Program-made: the position numbers and the translations under genes | The notes under the pieces: generated by a model | The model's database searches: none | What the model saw: the letters and a program-made list of their open reading frames with translations, nothing else | What the model was told of the DNA's origin: nothing | Assembly (NCBI RefSeq): GCF_052078665.1 | Contig: NZ_JBQJIK010000017.1 | Span: forward strand, 1 to 64,000 | Length of the DNA: 64,000 bases | Reading direction: 5' to 3' | From: Inquilinus sp052078665 | GTDB lineage: Bacteria; Pseudomonadota; Alphaproteobacteria; DSM-16000; Inquilinaceae | Part shown: in pieces, positions 9,484-18,300 of the stretch | How positions within the stretch are numbered: the first letter of the stretch is position 1 | How the letters are laid out: every line of letters begins with the position of its first letter

Positions 9484-10602
9484 TTAAGCGGCGTCGGCCT
9501 CTTCCGCTTCCCGCCGGAAGTGCTCCCGCATCTTGCGAGCCACGTTGCCGGAAAGCCGAAGCTGGTCGGCCATCTTGCAGTAGCGCTCGACTTCGCGGAG
9601 CGTCTTGTGCCCCGTGATCGACATGATCTCGTTTGCCGAGCAACCGGCCTCCGCGAGACGCCGGCAAGCCGCCTTCCGGAGGCCGTGCGGGACGCAACGG
9701 TCCGGGAGCTTGGCGTCGTCGATGAGGTTCGCCATCCAGTCGCCGAACGACTTCGCGATATAGTCGCCGCCAATCTCGGTCGTGATGATCGTCTGCTTGA
9801 GCGAGACCGGACGTTTCTCGACGAGGCACGTCGCCTTCCAGGCGGCGAGCGCGGCGGCGAGATCCGGATTGCAGACGATCTCAAGCGAGGTGTCGTTCTG
9901 CTCGGCTTGGGCCTTCGCCTGGGCGACGGTGATCGTCCCGCGCTCTTCGTTGAAGTGCCGCCAGGACATCTTGCAAACGTCGGATACCCGCTGGCCGGTA
10001 TGGAGGAAGAGCTCGAAGGCGGTCCGCTCGCGCGTCCCGATCTCGAAGCGCTTCTCGAAGAGCTCAATCTCTTCCTCGTTCCAGGTATGCCACGTGCCGA
10101 GCTTCATCGGCTTAACCCGCTTGCTCGGATCGGTCTGCCGCCAGCCGAGATCGATCGCAAACTGGATCAGGATCCGGAACCGGCTGAGGAGATTGTTGTG
10201 GGCGCCGGGACGATCCTTCATCTTGCCGAACACCTCGGTAACGCAATCGTCGACGGACATCCGGACGACCGATTTCGTCCCGTGTTTCGCGACGAAGCGA
10301 TCGAGGATCCCGGTAACGGTCTTCTTGCTCCGCGCGGCGTTGATGCTCGGGATCTCGGTCTCTTTGTACTTCGCGACGAGCGCGGCGAAGGTCCGATCGG
10401 ACGCGGCGAATTTGGTCCGATCCGGCGCCGCCTCGATCTGCGGCGCGAAGCCGAGCGCGACGTTGTAGGCGGTCATGAAGTCCGGCGATCCGGGACGGCC
10501 GGGCAGGGAAACGGCCTTCTGGCCGGGAAACCGGAAATAAGACCGCAGCTTGCCGTGCCGGTCGGGGAAGGTGTTGACGTGTTTCAACTTGACGGCTGCC
10601 AT
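9484..10602 (-). CDS. Tyrosine-type site-specific recombinase (integrase)
   Basis: A 372-residue integrase that should insert and excise the island at the CYTH-like gene. The arm-binding N-terminus is short; a core-binding SAM-like domain covers about residues 70-160. The catalytic domain shows R205 (HTGQRVSDVCKM), the HGLRKA box (H306, R309), GHKT with H332, and the nucleophile Y341 (REVERYCKMA). All signature residues are present, so the enzyme looks intact. It reads toward attL, 117 bases away, and the att arm repeats flank it. It resembles integrases of alphaproteobacterial prophages and genomic islands. Confidence 0.95.
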   Translation of the reverse strand: MAAVKLKHVNTFPDRHGKLRSYFRFPGQKAVSLPGRPGSPDFMTAYNVALGFAPQIEAAPDRTKFAASDRTFAALVAKYKETEIPSINAARSKKTVTGILDRFVAKHGTKSVVRMSVDDCVTEVFGKMKDRPGAHNNLLSRFRILIQFAIDLGWRQTDPSKRVKPMKLGTWHTWNEEEIELFEKRFEIGTRERTAFELFLHTGQRVSDVCKMSWRHFNEERGTITVAQAKAQAEQNDTSLEIVCNPDLAAALAAWKATCLVEKRPVSLKQTIITTEIGGDYIAKSFGDWMANLIDDAKLPDRCVPHGLRKAACRRLAEAGCSANEIMSITGHKTLREVERYCKMADQLRLSGNVARKMREHFRREAEEADAA

Positions 10603-10681
10603 CTGTTCGCTCCCTTCGAGGGCCTGAATTCAGGCCCTTCCAAGGAAGTCTTTACGGTGGCGAAAGATCGACTTCCAGCCC

Positions 10682-10918
10682 TCAACCCGGCAGGATGCCT
10701 AGGTTTGTAAATCCTACTCGTCGCCAGATCACCAGCCGCCGCCCTTGATCTCGCCACTCTTCGGCCGGTGGTCGCCGGAGTGCGGGAAGGTGGCGAAGGA
10801 TCCAAAGTCTGGCTCTTTCGTCGAGTCTGCCAAGAACGGCCAGCAGTGTCAACAAAGGCGCAAGTTGCGTTCCCTTTGCCGAGATCGGTGCTTCTTCGGG
10901 CGTGCAATAATCGGACAA
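10682..10918 (-). CDS. Small hypothetical protein upstream of integrase
   Basis: A possible 78-residue protein starting at a TTG codon (SDYCTPEEAPISAKG) with a central helical stretch, LAPLLTLLAVLGRLDERAR, then a basic Trp-rich tail. The helical pattern followed by a charged tail resembles small proteins often found beside regulators in mobile elements, but no family is recognised. A ggtttgtaa repeat (10702-10710) falls within its 3' end, so this DNA may serve mainly as an arm site. No ATG start exists in frame. Confidence is limited by the TTG start and weak ribosome site. Confidence 0.4.
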   Translation of the reverse strand: MSDYCTPEEAPISAKGTQLAPLLTLLAVLGRLDERARLWILRHLPALRRPPAEEWRDQGRRLVIWRRVGFTNLGILPG

Positions 10919-11243
10919 GGCGACCTAAGATCTCTCTGTACTTTTATTGCTCGATCTGTCGTCACTCTGTTCGGATGATCTTGCGATGGCGCTCCGGTCG
11001 ATTGCCGATCGGCGCCGGGGAGCGCTGGGATCTCAATGGGTTAACTGTTGGGTCGTTTGCCCCGATTCCGAGTTTCGCGGCGCCCAAAGCGACTGTTCCC
11101 GCGCCGATCCCCAGCCGGGGGCGCCCAACTTTATTACCCCCGCCCCCCTGCGGCCGACCCGCTGTTGAGAATCAGTCTCGGGGCCGCTAAAATCCTCGGT
11201 TTCCCTGGGGTCCGCAGGGTCGATGGGGGTCGATCCTGCTCGG
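10919..11243. other. Non-coding gap inside the island
   Basis: A 325-base stretch between the last gene of the capsid operon and the small ORF upstream of integrase. I see no convincing ORF. It contains an AT-rich part (about 10925-10985) that could hold the integrase promoter, and a run rich in G or C blocks (11100-11160) including a taataaag-like stretch on the minus strand. A packaging or origin site could lie here, but nothing proves it. Confidence 0.5.
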
Positions 11244-11663
11244 TCAGCCCCGCACGTCCTTGCCGTCCTTGCCCCGCTTGACCGCCAGCCGCCAGGGGGT
11301 CGGACCATCGCCGGGTCGGGCAGCGGTGTTCTCGGCCGCGATCCACACGCTGCCGTCGTGTGTGATCCACGTTCCGGCGGCGTAGCTCTGGCCAGACTTC
11401 CACGTGCCGGCGTAGGGGATCGCCTTTGCCTCCGCCAGGTCGTCGACCCGGACCTTGAGCTCGACGAGCTCACGCCGGAGCGCGCAAACCTCGCTTGCCA
11501 CGGTACGGAGCGCCTGCGTGACCGCCAGCCCTAGCGCTTCGACGGCCACGCCGGCACCGGCGGCGGCATTCGGCCGGCTGCGGATCGCCTCGCGGAGGAT
11601 GCCCTGCACGCTCGTCTCCGGCGCGGCCGTGGCCGCCGCGATCGTCCTGCTCGGCGTCGTCAT
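11244..11663 (-). CDS. Small phage-type protein with coiled coil and carbohydrate-binding-like tail
   Basis: A 139-residue protein. Residues about 50-80 form a heptad-like helix (VASEVCALRRELVELKVRVDDL). Residues 84-130 match the short beta module seen in many phage virion proteins (YAGTWKSGQSYAAGTWITHDGS ... WIAAENT, GPTPWRLAVKRGKDG), related in pattern to CBM5/12 chitin-binding modules. The ATG at 11663 overlaps the stop of the upstream 66-residue gene (ATGA), tying it to the capsid operon. A capsid decoration or host-surface role is inferred from family pattern and position only. Confidence 0.75.
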   Translation of the reverse strand: MTTPSRTIAAATAAPETSVQGILREAIRSRPNAAAGAGVAVEALGLAVTQALRTVASEVCALRRELVELKVRVDDLAEAKAIPYAGTWKSGQSYAAGTWITHDGSVWIAAENTAARPGDGPTPWRLAVKRGKDGKDVRG

Positions 11664-11860
11664 GCCGGATCGCCTCCGCGTCGCCGTTCGAGTTCGCCGA
11701 GCCGCCGGATCATGTCCCGGTGGTCCCTCGACATTTTGTCGAGCTCCAGCCTGATGAGGCTCTGGACCGCCAGCAGGTCGCCCAGTCGTCGCTGGATTGC
11801 GATCAGCGCCTCCGAGTGAGGGTCGAGGCCGTCGTCGTCCATGTCGAGATCGTCGATCAC
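11660..11860 (-). CDS. 66-residue helical protein after the capsid gene
   Basis: A small, largely helical protein (DMDDDGLDPHSEALIAIQ, then DLLAVQSLIRLELDKMSRD) with an acidic N-terminus and basic C-terminus. A GTG start at 11860 is chosen because it overlaps the capsid stop as GTGA, continuing the overlap pattern of the operon; an upstream extension would run inside the capsid gene. The stop overlaps the next gene as ATGA. It has no recognised family. A scaffold or capsid-associated role is conceivable from position only. Confidence 0.65.
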   Translation of the reverse strand: MIDDLDMDDDGLDPHSEALIAIQRRLGDLLAVQSLIRLELDKMSRDHRDMIRRLGELERRRGGDPA

Positions 11861-12876
11861 GGCCACACCAACCCGCTCAGCTTCGCCGCGCCGTTCGCCC
11901 GGATCCGCTCCAGGGCGAACCACGTCTCGCAACGCAGGCCGACCAGATCCTGCTGAAACAACGAGGTCAGCGTCCCGGCGCCGGGCGGATCGGCCGGGTT
12001 GTCGTCCATCTCGATGGTCGCCGCCGTCGTGCCGTCCAATACGGCCAAGTCGATCATGCCGGCGAGGGCCGAGCCGTCGACCAATACCAGCTCGTCCGCC
12101 GCCAGACCGTCGCTGACCAGGAACGGCGTATTCAACAACTCGCCACCTGATGGCGACATAGTCGGGTAGGTGAAATCGCCGGCCGAAGAGACCGCGGTCG
12201 CGAAGCCGTTGGCCATTACGGCGGCGCCAATCCAGTAAAGCTTGCCGGCACCGCTCACATTGACGGTTGTCAACATCGACTTCAGATCGGCCGCGACTTG
12301 GGCAGGGCTGACGCCGGTCGACGCGATCGGCACCACGCCTTCGGTCGCGGTGGCCAGGAAGGCGCCGTCCAGCGCACTCGCACAGGCGCCCCGCAGCTCG
12401 GTGGCGAGCAAGGCGCCAGCGCCAGGCAAGAGCGACCGTGCCAGCTCGTTAGACACGATCAGGATCGCGCTGGTCTTCCGCGGCTCGGTCCGGTCGGCGG
12501 TCAGGCTCAGGCGGGAGATGAGCTTCGGCTTGTTCTCGGGTATCGCCGCGCCGACTGCGGCACCGGTGACGATGGCGATGGCGATGCCGATCGGGATCGG
12601 ATGCAGGGCACCGTCTTCCGCGAGCCTGACGAAGACGGAATTCGGCCGCATCGACGCGATGAAGGCGTCGCTGACGGTTCGATACCCACTCAGCGCCGAC
12701 GCCCAGCTCGGATCGGTCGTGGTGCCGGCGGCGATGGCGGCGCGCAAGATCATCGCGGCCTTCGACTGCGGCTGCCGGCCCTCCGCAAACAGGGCGCTGC
12801 CGAGCGGGTCGCCTCTGGCGGCCAAGATGGCGCGGGCCACCAAGAGAAACTCGGCGGCGATTGGGATGGGCACCAT
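11857..12876 (-). CDS. HK97-type major capsid protein
   Basis: A 339-residue protein whose C-terminal two thirds match HK97-fold capsid proteins: PRKTSAILIVSNELARSL, then LRGACASALDGAFL, a beta region with GKLYWIGAAVMANG, the TPFLVSDGLAADELVLVDGS block, and the closing strand LRCETWFALERIRANGAAKL. The start ATG 12876 has a strong GGAGG site six bases upstream. The N-terminus (IPIAAEFLLVARAILAARG) is helical; no fused protease domain is seen. It is the only clear virion gene of the island: no portal, terminase, maturation protease or tail gene accompanies it. Capsid assignment rests on pattern recognition. Confidence 0.82.
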   Translation of the reverse strand: MVPIPIAAEFLLVARAILAARGDPLGSALFAEGRQPQSKAAMILRAAIAAGTTTDPSWASALSGYRTVSDAFIASMRPNSVFVRLAEDGALHPIPIGIAIAIVTGAAVGAAIPENKPKLISRLSLTADRTEPRKTSAILIVSNELARSLLPGAGALLATELRGACASALDGAFLATATEGVVPIASTGVSPAQVAADLKSMLTTVNVSGAGKLYWIGAAVMANGFATAVSSAGDFTYPTMSPSGGELLNTPFLVSDGLAADELVLVDGSALAGMIDLAVLDGTTAATIEMDDNPADPPGAGTLTSLFQQDLVGLRCETWFALERIRANGAAKLSGLVWP

Positions 12877-12892
12877 GCTCGGCCTCCGGTGG

Positions 12893-12934
12893 TCAAGGTT
12901 GAGCCAGGATGCGCCGGGCGCGGCGGCCGGTCAT
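12893..12934 (-). CDS. Possible 13-residue linking peptide between HTH gene and capsid gene
   Basis: A 13-codon ORF, MTGRRARRILAQP, whose ATG overlaps the upstream HTH stop as ATGA and whose stop lies 16 bases before the capsid ATG, just upstream of the capsid ribosome site. It may be a remnant or a translational bridge keeping ribosomes loaded toward the capsid gene. The ORF is visible; its translation is inference. Confidence 0.3.
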   Translation of the reverse strand: MTGRRARRILAQP

Positions 12935-13260
12935 GTCGAGACCAACCCCATTCCATCCGTCGGCCCGCCGTTCTCGAAACGAGCGCTCTCGATCCAGGTG
13001 CCGAGGTCGCTCAGCCGATACGTCACGCGCGCCGAGCCCATGCCACGGGCGTAGTGGGCCGGGCCGAGATTATCCCGGCGCCAGCGGTCGAGCGTCGCGG
13101 TAGTCACGCCCAAGAGCCGCGCGGCGGTCGCCGCGTCGACCCTGTCGTCGCCGGTCAGTTCCACCCCACTCTCGCGCAGCGACCGGCGCAGCAGCGCGAC
13201 AGTCTCGGCACCGCGCTCCGCCCGGCTGACCATCACCGGCTCCTTCTCCATGTTGCTCAT
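12931..13260 (-). CDS. Helix-turn-helix DNA-binding protein
   Basis: A 109-residue protein with a winged HTH of the MerR/excisionase type near residues 42-95: DAATAARLLGVTTATLDRWR, then a basic wing containing ARVTYRLSDLGTWIES. The ATG at 13260 overlaps the upstream gene's stop as ATGA, supporting this start over the internal Met at MVSRAERG. It probably binds island DNA as an excisionase, regulator or packaging-recognition factor; a small-terminase-like role cannot be excluded in an element with no other terminase. Confidence 0.75.
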   Translation of the reverse strand: MSNMEKEPVMVSRAERGAETVALLRRSLRESGVELTGDDRVDAATAARLLGVTTATLDRWRRDNLGPAHYARGMGSARVTYRLSDLGTWIESARFENGGPTDGMGLVST

Positions 13261-14135
13261 ATCGCTTCCCGCACGGCCAGGACGGCATCGACCAGCCGGC
13301 GCTCGTCGATCTCGCTCAGGCGCGCCTTGCCGGCCGCGACGGCGCGGACGCTGGCGCGGTCAAGGCCGGATGCGGCGCCGACCGCATCGATATCGATGCC
13401 GGCGGCCAGCTCGGCGTTCAGCCACCTGGCGAGGACCGTGACTTCCGGAACGTCGTCATGCTGGCATGAAAAACATTCATCCTGCCGGCCGGATGAGCCA
13501 AGCGAAGACGGAACATCGACGGCCAAGCAAAGCGCAGGCCGTCCGTCCGAACGTAGTGAGGACGGAATAGGTCCATTCGAGGGGTTATGGCTCAAGGGGT
13601 TCGGGTGGTCGCCGGAGCCATCCTTAAGGATGGCCGCAGGAGCCACCTCCCGGTGGTCGCCAGAGCCACTCTTAGCGTCGCTCTGACCCGGCACGTCATC
13701 GTCGCTAAGGGTGGTCGCAGGAGCCACCCTTGTGCTCTGCCCGTCGCCATACCGTTTGCGGTCCCACGCCCCAAGTCGGCCCGTCTCCATCAGCTTCAGC
13801 CAAGTCCCATTGATCCAGTCTCCGTTGAAGCCGTAGACGGTCGTACTGTGCGGCCCTTGGCCTCCGCCCGCAGCGACGTAGATGACGCCCTTCTGCACCA
13901 GCGCCTGGCGGATGCGTTTGACGGTACGCAGATCATAGCCGGTGACGCTGCCGAGGGTTGCGACGCTGAGCCAGCTTTCAAACAGTTCAGCCTCGGTCCA
14001 AGTCTTGCGATGGGTGCGCTCGACCATGAGAAGGGCGAGGCGCCGCTCCCGATCGGTCAGGTCAGGCGTCATCAGGATCGCCAAACGCAAATGCTCAAGC
14101 GCCTGACGGAAGCGCTTCTCCGTGTCTCCGCTCAT
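13257..14135 (-). CDS. Winged-helix replication-initiator-like protein
   Basis: A 292-residue protein. The start ATG 14135 (MSGDTEKRFRQALEHL) overlaps the upstream stop as ATGA. Residues 20-110 read as a winged-helix domain: LTDRERRLALLMVERTH, a segment with SVTGYDLRTVKRIRQALVQK as recognition helix, and GVIYVAAGG as wing. A low-complexity linker follows with repeated Gly-Ser-Gly-Asp-His and VAPA units, encoded by iteron-like DNA repeats, then a second helical domain (EVTVLARWLNAELAAGIDID, then GLDRASVRAVAAGKARLSE). The layout resembles phage O- or plasmid-type initiators with an origin inside the gene. This function is inferred; a transcription factor is possible. Confidence 0.65.
   Translation of the reverse strand: MSGDTEKRFRQALEHLRLAILMTPDLTDRERRLALLMVERTHRKTWTEAELFESWLSVATLGSVTGYDLRTVKRIRQALVQKGVIYVAAGGGQGPHSTTVYGFNGDWINGTWLKLMETGRLGAWDRKRYGDGQSTRVAPATTLSDDDVPGQSDAKSGSGDHREVAPAAILKDGSGDHPNPLSHNPSNGPIPSSLRSDGRPALCLAVDVPSSLGSSGRQDECFSCQHDDVPEVTVLARWLNAELAAGIDIDAVGAASGLDRASVRAVAAGKARLSEIDERRLVDAVLAVREAI
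13604..13734. repeat. Iteron-like direct repeats inside the replication-like gene
   Basis: Four copies of a motif close to ggtggtcgcnggagccac occur near 13604-13621, 13628-13646, 13652-13669 and 13710-13727 in the same orientation; the second is the most diverged. Initiator genes of phages and plasmids often contain such iterons as origin. They also encode repeated VAPA peptide units, so protein-level repetition is an alternative explanation. Confidence 0.5.
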
Positions 14136-14518
14136 GACCGCAGCGCCCGATCGAGTTGCGCCGCATCGACTTCGAATTCGGCATTGGCCAGGGCCGCGGC
14201 CTCGGCCTCGGCCTCGGCCAGCGTGCCACTCCATCCGCTGGCATGGTCAATCATCCAGCCGGCAGAGCGACCGCGTATGACGACCTCGACCCAGCCCTCC
14301 TGGAAGATTGCGATGCGGCCATCGAGCGCGACGCAGAGCGCGGTGCCGAAGAGCCGAACCGCCTCTGCCAGGACCGGGTTGCTCGGCGGGCAGTGGCGCC
14401 CGGCTTGTATGACCGGGTCAGCCCCCTTATCCTGTTGCTGACGTTCGCTCGCGTCGTCGTTCGTTTCGGTTCCCGCCGTCCGGCGCTCCCACGCCGGGCG
14501 GCTCTCGTTATGGGTCAT
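14132..14518 (-). CDS. Hypothetical island protein
   Basis: A 128-residue protein, MTHNESRPAWERRTAG at the start, with a polar disordered first third. The rest is an alpha/beta domain: AEAVRLFGTALCVALDGRI, IFQEGWVEVVIRGRSAGWMI, then a long Ala/Glu helix AEAEAEAAALANAEFEVDAA. The start at 14518 leaves one base between it and the upstream stop (14520), and the stop overlaps the next gene as ATGA. I do not recognise the family. It lies between two DNA-binding proteins in the replication and regulation part of the island operon. Confidence 0.65.
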   Translation of the reverse strand: MTHNESRPAWERRTAGTETNDDASERQQQDKGADPVIQAGRHCPPSNPVLAEAVRLFGTALCVALDGRIAIFQEGWVEVVIRGRSAGWMIDHASGWSGTLAEAEAEAAALANAEFEVDAAQLDRALRS

Positions 14519-14519
14519 C

Positions 14520-14897
14520 TCACACCTCCGCCGGCAACGGGTGCTTCCGCCGGCTGCCCCGCCTCCGTTTCGGCGGAGTCTCGAGCTGCGGCGTCTTGGT
14601 CCGTGCGGCCTGCTCTTCCGGCGACAGCATCCGCCCCATGTACCGGGCCGGGACATACGGCCTCCGCTCCGATCGGGACCCGTCGGGGTTGAGCCCCAGC
14701 ATCCGCAGAAAGCTGTCGTAGTAGATCAACCGCCTGGCGCCGACCACGGTGGTTTCCAGCGAGCCGTCATTGATCCGGTCGTAGATCGTGACCATGCTCA
14801 GGCCGGACTCGGCCTGCGCGCGCTGCACGGTAATCGTGATCGGGATAACCTCGTCGCCCTGTGAAGGCGAGGCGTAGGCGAATTTTGAGGATTCCAT
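14520..14897 (-). CDS. AlpA/excisionase-like HTH protein, first gene of the island operon
   Basis: A 125-residue protein with a compact winged HTH of the excisionase type: QRAQAESGLSMVTIYDRIND, then the wing GSLETTVVGARRLIYYDSFLRML. The C-terminal 40 residues are basic and likely disordered (PPKRRRGSRRKHPL). It begins at ATG 14897, right next to an AT-rich promoter-like gap, so it is the first gene of the minus-strand operon. Such proteins in P4-like and PICI-like satellites act as excisionase or master regulator. Which of these applies here is not shown. Confidence 0.72.
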   Translation of the reverse strand: MESSKFAYASPSQGDEVIPITITVQRAQAESGLSMVTIYDRINDGSLETTVVGARRLIYYDSFLRMLGLNPDGSRSERRPYVPARYMGRMLSPEEQAARTKTPQLETPPKRRRGSRRKHPLPAEV

Positions 14898-15336
14898 TCC
14901 GTCACCTGCATTCTCAAAGATCAGATGACTCGGGATAGTATGCAGAACTTCGTCCCACGCAACAATGATGATAGTCGATATTTGATCTTACGTTTCTAGG
15001 AAAATCAATGACTTAGACTTACAAACCTCACCGCAACGACCTCATGGGAACTCACTGGCTCTCACGTGAAACAAAAATGCGTATTTTTCGAATTGAGCAA
15101 AATCAAGCGGTTACGATAAGGCGGCGGGATTGAGAACGCCGCCTCCGTCCCCTTTGCAGACGTTCGGCCCCTTCCTGAACTCCCCGAAAGCGGACATTCC
15201 CCGCGACCCATCCGCGCCGGAAAGCGGCCCCATCGCGTGGAGGTTCGAGTAGAGCACCCCGCAAAGTGATGGGTTTGGCCAATGCCGTGGGAAAGGAGCT
15301 TGGCCATGCTAATTGCGGCACGACACTATCGTTCCG
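14898..15336. promoter_or_regulatory. Island control region between AlpA-like gene and cargo gene
   Basis: A 439-base gap. Positions 14900-15110 are the most AT-rich part of the island and should hold the minus-strand promoter for the capsid operon. The region contains an inverted arm-type site (ttacaaacc, 15019-15027) and a palindrome aaaaat-gcgt-attttt at 15073-15088. The hairpin at 15119-15144 may terminate the cargo gene. No convincing ORF; an 81-codon frame at 15062-15307 has no features. Confidence 0.55.
15119..15144 (-). terminator. Hairpin downstream of the nuclease-STAND gene
   Basis: A perfect 8-base stem (aggcggcg ... cgccgcct) with a 10-base loop, about 190 bases past the cargo gene stop, followed on the minus strand by ttatcg. 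It is a possible terminator separating cargo transcription from the operon promoter; the T tract is poor. Confidence 0.4.
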
Positions 15337-18300
15337 TCACTCGAAGCTTCCCTCGTCTGCTTTCTCGCTCTCGCGTTCACGCGCGATCCAATCATCGATC
15401 AGCCGCATACTGTCATTCAACCACGCGTCGACGATCGCGTCCGGAAAGTCGGCGAGCTTGGCAAGATGAGTTTTGCGCTGCTCAAGTTGGTGTGCGAGAG
15501 AACCGCTCCAGCCATTTGGGTGGAGACGGTCAAAGGGGCTACCGAGGAACATCGCCTTGTCGGGCGCGCGGGCCAGTACCTTGAGGAACAGTGGAGACAG
15601 ATCGGTCACATTTTCCTGGTTCTGGGTCATGAAGATCGAAAGGCTTTCGCCAAGCTGCGGGTAGCGCATATCTGGGTCACGATCAGCCCAAGCGCAGAGC
15701 GTCTCGGCTTCGACATTCTCGACCGGTGAGTCGAGTGCGGAACCGTGCTTGAACAAGCGCTGGCTGCGCCCCGACGGGCGTCTGGCGAGAAAGCAATCCA
15801 GCGCGACCTCGGGTTGCATCTCAAACAGTGCATTTAGCAGGTAACGTGCGGCATGTGCGCTCGCCCGGCGCGCTTCGAGCGCATCGCGGAGTCGCGCGCA
15901 GACGAATTGTGCGTGCTCGCGCGCCTCGGGTCCATTGAGGCACAGACTCACAATCTTGCCGAGACCGTAGTCGCGCGTAACCTGGAGATCGGTGAAGTCC
16001 ATGCGCTTGAGCAGGTCGCGGCCATAAGCGATGAGCTTCGCGGGAACCTCCAGGCCATCGCTCCTCGCGCAGTCGAGACGCATATAGAGAATATCGAGCG
16101 CTTCGCGGACGCCGTTCTCGATAGCGGCAAGCGCATCGAGCATGGCGATCAGCGACTCTGCCGGCGCATCGCGGATCACACCGGAAGCAAGACAGCCGAA
16201 TGCCCACGCGTCAATCAGTCCGCGCTTCGTCGCACGTTCCAGCCGATCGAGACCGTGTGCCTCAAGTGCCACCCGCCCCTGGAGATAGGGAAGGCGCGGC
16301 ACCAGATCCGGGTTGTCTATGGCTGCTTCTAGTGCCGCATCCGCGAACGGCGCATCACGTTTCTGGGCTTCGGCGAGGAAGCCGCCTAGCGCGGTTGCGT
16401 TGCGCTCGGTGGCTGCGGCAGCGCTATACGCGTCAGACAGGACACGCCACGACCTGCCGAGATCGACGGTACCTCGGGCCAAGCCCTGCCCAAACTCATA
16501 GGCGCGTTCCGGCGGGTTCTGGCGCAGGACCTCGGGCAGGAACACCTTCAACAGCGTTTCGTCTGCCGCGAAAGCCATCCCAATGTCGACCGCCGCTTCG
16601 GATGCTCTATGCCACCCTTTTACCGGTTCGTCGTCGTCGTCGCCGTCGGCGACATCATAACCACCGGAGTGTCGCGACAGCACCAACGCCCGCGCACGAT
16701 CAAGGAGATCGACCGGCTTCACGGCCTCGATTAAGTCGACCAGACGCAAGCGAGCCTCCTCGGCCATGCCACTCCCGTCGAAGCGTAGTGTCGCGCGAAG
16801 CCCGATCCATCCGTCGACCCAGCTTCCCGATTGTAGAAAGTGCCGGGCGGCGCGCTCGATGGTGTCTCGGCACGACTCGTTCAGCCACAGTCCGCGAACT
16901 TCTCGGCCGACTATTGCCTGAACGTTCTCAAATCGGTCCGAAACGCTCAGGGCAAGGTCGATCGCGCCGTCGAACCAGTCGACGATGTCGCGTCGGGTGG
17001 CCGGGTGCCAGCCGAAGTCACGCGAGCGCGCGCCGAAATCAAAGGTGGCACTTGATGAGAAGTGAGACGACTTGACCAGGGCACCGAGCGCCATCTCCCC
17101 GGCGACACGCTGGTCAGACGCGGCGCTGTCCATGAGCTCTCGGACAAGGCCACGACGCTGATCTGGGCTCGCCCTCGTGCCCGAGAAATAGAGGTGGAAC
17201 AACTCTTCGAACGCTTCTCTGGCCTCCTTGAAGCTGAGATCGGCCGGCTCCGCCGCCACGAAACGCGCGAGCAGCCGCGCGGACTTACGAAACATTTCCG
17301 GGTCGTAGGCAAGGGCCTTCACGAGCGCGATCCAGCGTCCTCGCAACGCATTGTCCGTCGAGACGATCCTCGTGCCGTCGGGCCCGTCGATCTGGGCCAA
17401 TATCGACTCGAGCACCATGTCGGGCAAGGCAGGCGCGATGTTGTGGAGGATCTCAAGCCCAGCTCCGCCCAGCTCGAATAGGTTGCCGAAAGGTCCATCC
17501 GGTCTAAGCCAGCGCGCGACAACCGCGCGCGCTTCACCGCAGTCGTGCAGATATCCGAGGCGCCGCGACAAGGACTTGATCATGCGCATCGGCAGGGTGC
17601 GGCAGAACGTATCGAGTTCGCCCGGCGGAATTCGAGCGAGCGCGCCGGCCGCAAGCCAGTTGGCAATCGCTTGCGGCAGGACGGCCCGCCAGCGCCCCCG
17701 CGACTGAATGACACCTCGGCGGCGGAGCTCAGCGACCGAGCCGAACAGATCCCGCACACTACGGCCGGCGAAAGCGGCGAGAATGGCGAGCTCACCTTCC
17801 GGTCCTTCGGTTTCGCCATCGAACGAATAAACCAGTGCCAGAATTTCAGCATTGTGAAGCAGCTGGCCATCGCGAACGTTGCGCTGGACGAAGATCCGCT
17901 CGAACAGCTCCTGGTTGCGCAGGCGCCCGAGCGTCTCGCCCCGCTTCAGCGTCTCTGCGAGCGCGCGCGCTACGCGGAAATTGCCGTTGCTGAAGTCAGC
18001 AATTGTCTTGCGATCGATCTGTGACACGTGAGGGAAGCTGCGCTTGATCCAGTCCTCGATCACGCCGCTCGACGTGCTGGCAAGCCGGAAGACATCCGTC
18101 CGCTCGGGCTCGTCGTCACGCACGTCATATTCGACCGTGAGCAGGCTAACCCGGCTCGCTAGCGCGGTGCAGATCGTTGCAAGCTCCGCGTGGATTGCGG
18201 GGTTGCAGTTGTCGACGATGAGGATTGCGCGATGTCCGGTGTCGACCAGCTGTCGGGCCATTTCCCGCGCGGACGGCGCAATATCTTCCGAATAGTCCGT

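Noticed and set aside
10584..10907. 107-codon minus-strand frame overlapping the integrase start
   Set aside because: Overlaps the integrase start and lacks helical or domain pattern; the 78-codon frame in the same place is preferred, though weak itself.
11033..11473. 146-codon minus-strand frame overlapping the phage-type small protein
   Set aside because: Ser/Arg/Gly-rich shadow of the 139-residue gene, whose start is fixed by an ATGA overlap.
11857..12876. Encapsulin nanocompartment instead of phage capsid
   Set aside because: The gene lies in an integrase-bearing island beside a virion-type module, and no cargo enzyme gene is adjacent. Structure prediction could reopen this.
15062..15307. 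81-codon minus-strand ORF in the island control region
   Set aside because: It crosses the terminator-like hairpin and AT-rich promoter patch and shows no coding character.
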